In this document: positions 63,049-64,000 of the stretch, piece after piece
Layout of the letters: every line of letters starts with the position of its first letter
Numbering within the stretch: the stretch's first letter is position 1
Assembly: GCF_902833645.1 (NCBI RefSeq)
Contig: NZ_CADFGE010000008.1
Location: 186,001 to 250,000, forward strand
Length of the DNA stretch: 64,000 nt
DNA from: Paraburkholderia fungorum
Lineage (GTDB): Bacteria; Pseudomonadota; Gammaproteobacteria; Burkholderiales; Burkholderiaceae
Direction of reading: 5' to 3'
Translations under genes and position numbers: made by a program
Notes under the pieces: model-generated
Told to the model about the DNA's origin: nothing
The model's input: only the letters and a program-made list of their open reading frames with translations
Databases searched by the model: none

Positions 63049-63066
63049 CATTAAAGAATTTTAATG
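63049..63066. promoter_or_regulatory. AT-rich palindrome 7-4-7 upstream of regulator 2
   Basis: CATTAAA and TTTAATG are perfect inverted arms separated by GAAT. The site is 26-44 bp upstream of the response-regulator 2 start. A near-identical element is at 63830-63847, so an OmpR-type regulator probably binds both. Confidence 0.55.
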
Positions 63067-63092
63067 CAAGCCTTCATCAACCCGTTTAGCGT

Positions 63093-63770
63093 ATGCGAAT
63101 TCTGCTGATCGAAGACGATACGCGCGCCGGCCAGTTCCTTGCGCGCGGCCTGATCGAGAGCGGTTTCATTGTCGACACCGTAGCCGACGGTGCGACCGGG
63201 CTAGCCTACGCGCGTGAGGGCATTTACGACGTGATTGTGACCGATCGGCTCCTGCCGGCGCTCGACGGAATCGCCCTCGTGCAGCAATTGCGCGCAGGTG
63301 GCAATACCACGCCGGTGTTGATGCTGTCCGCGGTTGGCGGGCTGAACGAACGCGTGGAGGGTATCCGCGTCGGTTGCGACGATTACCTTGTGAAGCCGTA
63401 TGCTTTCGTCGAAGTGTTGGCGAGAATCGAGGCGCTCGCGCGGCGCGCGGATCGCAGCAGAATGAGCGAGCGGCTCGAATGCGCGGATCTGATACTCGAT
63501 ACCCGAGCGCGAACCGCGACCCGGGGCGGCCGCGACCTGCGCCTGCAGCATCGCGAGTTTCTGTTGCTCGAATGCCTGGCGCGTCGCGAGGGCCAGGTCG
63601 TGACGCGTAGCATGCTGTTGGAGGCGGCATGGAACTACGATTTCGAGCCACGCGGCAATATCATCGATATGCACATGCATCGGCTGCGGGCGAAGGTGGA
63701 TCGCGATTTTCCGGTGGCGCTGATTCATACCGTGCTGGGTGCCGGTTATGTGCTGAACCCGGCGCCTTAG
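63093..63770 (+). CDS. OmpR-family response regulator 2
   Basis: 225 aa. Receiver with Asp8/Asp9, phosphoacceptor Asp51 (DVIVTDRLLPALDG) and VKPYAFVE, winged helix LQHREFLLLECLARREGQVVTRSMLLEAAWNY... GNIIDMHMHRLRAKV. It is divergent from the first regulator; no kinase gene follows it in the window, so it may use the same kinase or one beyond the edge. An AT-rich palindrome lies just upstream. Confidence 0.93.
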   Translation: MRILLIEDDTRAGQFLARGLIESGFIVDTVADGATGLAYAREGIYDVIVTDRLLPALDGIALVQQLRAGGNTTPVLMLSAVGGLNERVEGIRVGCDDYLVKPYAFVEVLARIEALARRADRSRMSERLECADLILDTRARTATRGGRDLRLQHREFLLLECLARREGQVVTRSMLLEAAWNYDFEPRGNIIDMHMHRLRAKVDRDFPVALIHTVLGAGYVLNPAP

Positions 63771-63829
63771 TATGTTCCCGGCGACAGGGATGACCTCGCG
63801 CACACCCGCTCCGAAGGCGGGTTGCGGCG

Positions 63830-63847
63830 CATTAAATTTTTTTAATC
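63830..63847. promoter_or_regulatory. AT-rich palindrome 7-4-7 upstream of the edge gene
   Basis: CATTAAA and TTTAATC (one mismatch) are separated by TTTT, the same layout as the element at 63049. It lies 72 bp upstream of the partial gene at 63919, suggesting shared control. Confidence 0.5.
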
Positions 63848-63918
63848 ATTGGGCGAAAGCACCGACAGGACCCGCTGATTAATCTGGTGGCATTCCCATG
63901 TTGCCGGAGCGTTCTCCA

Positions 63919-64000
63919 ATGTCAGGACTGTCCCGTTCGGCGTCATTCTCGCGCGTCGTCAGTCCTCGTGCACCTCATCCCGGTGTACGCGCCGCCGTAT
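63919..64000 (+). CDS. Partial gene entering at the right edge
   Basis: 27 codons from an ATG with GGAGCG upstream (an in-frame ATG at 63898 is another option). The visible part (MSGLSRSASFSRVV, then a basic Pro-rich stretch) is too short to identify. The position behind an AT-rich regulator-type palindrome suggests it is a target of the neighbouring two-component system. Confidence 0.35.
   Translation, partial: MSGLSRSASFSRVVSPRAPHPGVRAAV

Noticed and set aside
1..64000. CRISPR array, rRNA or tRNA genes
   Set aside because: No regularly spaced repeats were seen, and no conserved rRNA or TPsiC/anticodon patterns; a tRNA-finding program was not available.

Overview
The window reads as a chromosomal segment of a high-GC beta-proteobacterium of the Burkholderia/Paraburkholderia group. 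This is inferred from codon use, the gene families present (fused TRAP permease, DUF3309 and DUF2783 small proteins, DUF3142 lipoprotein, YjbH-type exopolysaccharide genes) and protein resemblance from memory; no database was searched. No rRNA, tRNA, integrase, transposase or CRISPR array was found.

Left part (1-31 kb). Positions 1-6457 are the start of an exopolysaccharide operon on the minus strand: priming glycosyltransferase, YjbH protein, small lipoprotein, Wza-type export lipoprotein, Wzb-type phosphatase and the first codons of a Wzc-type kinase. Next is a minus-strand catabolic operon at 7546-13895: TRAP binding protein, fused TRAP permease, VOC protein, RuBisCO-like protein and DUF1537 sugar-acid kinase. 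A divergent LacI-type regulator faces it, and the shared promoter region carries two exact inverted copies of a 16-bp site. The stretch 15-27 kb holds single metabolic and regulatory genes: Lrp, LysE exporter, LysR, Ap4A phosphorylase, lactate dehydrogenase, transporters, a nitroreductase behind a Fur-like box, and an active phosphopantetheinyl transferase next to a degenerate relative. At 25.5-30.1 kb there is an aromatic-type operon (MFS, DUF2783, FAD monooxygenase, MBL protein) opposite two tandem IclR regulators.

Middle part (32-43.4 kb). A three-gene envelope operon of unknown function (DUF3142 lipoprotein and two companions) is followed by a carbohydrate ABC uptake locus: RpiR regulator, ATPase, short-chain dehydrogenase, binding protein and two permeases. 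Palindromes lie in its central promoter region.

Defence/accessory part (43.4-60.8 kb). An AT-richer block holds a complete retron: a sigma70-like promoter, an msr-msd RNA whose parts can all be read, a nucleoside-deoxyribosyltransferase-like effector and a reverse transcriptase with NAxxH, YADD and VTG motifs. An OLD-type ATPase/TOPRIM nuclease converges on it. After a phosphodiesterase, a reductase, an SDR and a LysR gene, there is a symmetrical locus: two large exported paralogous CHAT (caspase-like) proteins with intact His/Cys dyads, placed outward from a divergent pair encoding a SLATT-like two-helix membrane protein and a small exported protein.

Right end (60.2-64 kb). A truncated beta-propeller gene, a histidine kinase/response regulator pair and a second, divergent OmpR-type regulator. 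Two matching 7-4-7 AT-rich palindromes precede the second regulator and the gene entering at the right edge.

The most notable items are the retron with its convergent OLD nuclease, the paired CHAT/SLATT locus and the RuBisCO-like/DUF1537/VOC/TRAP operon.
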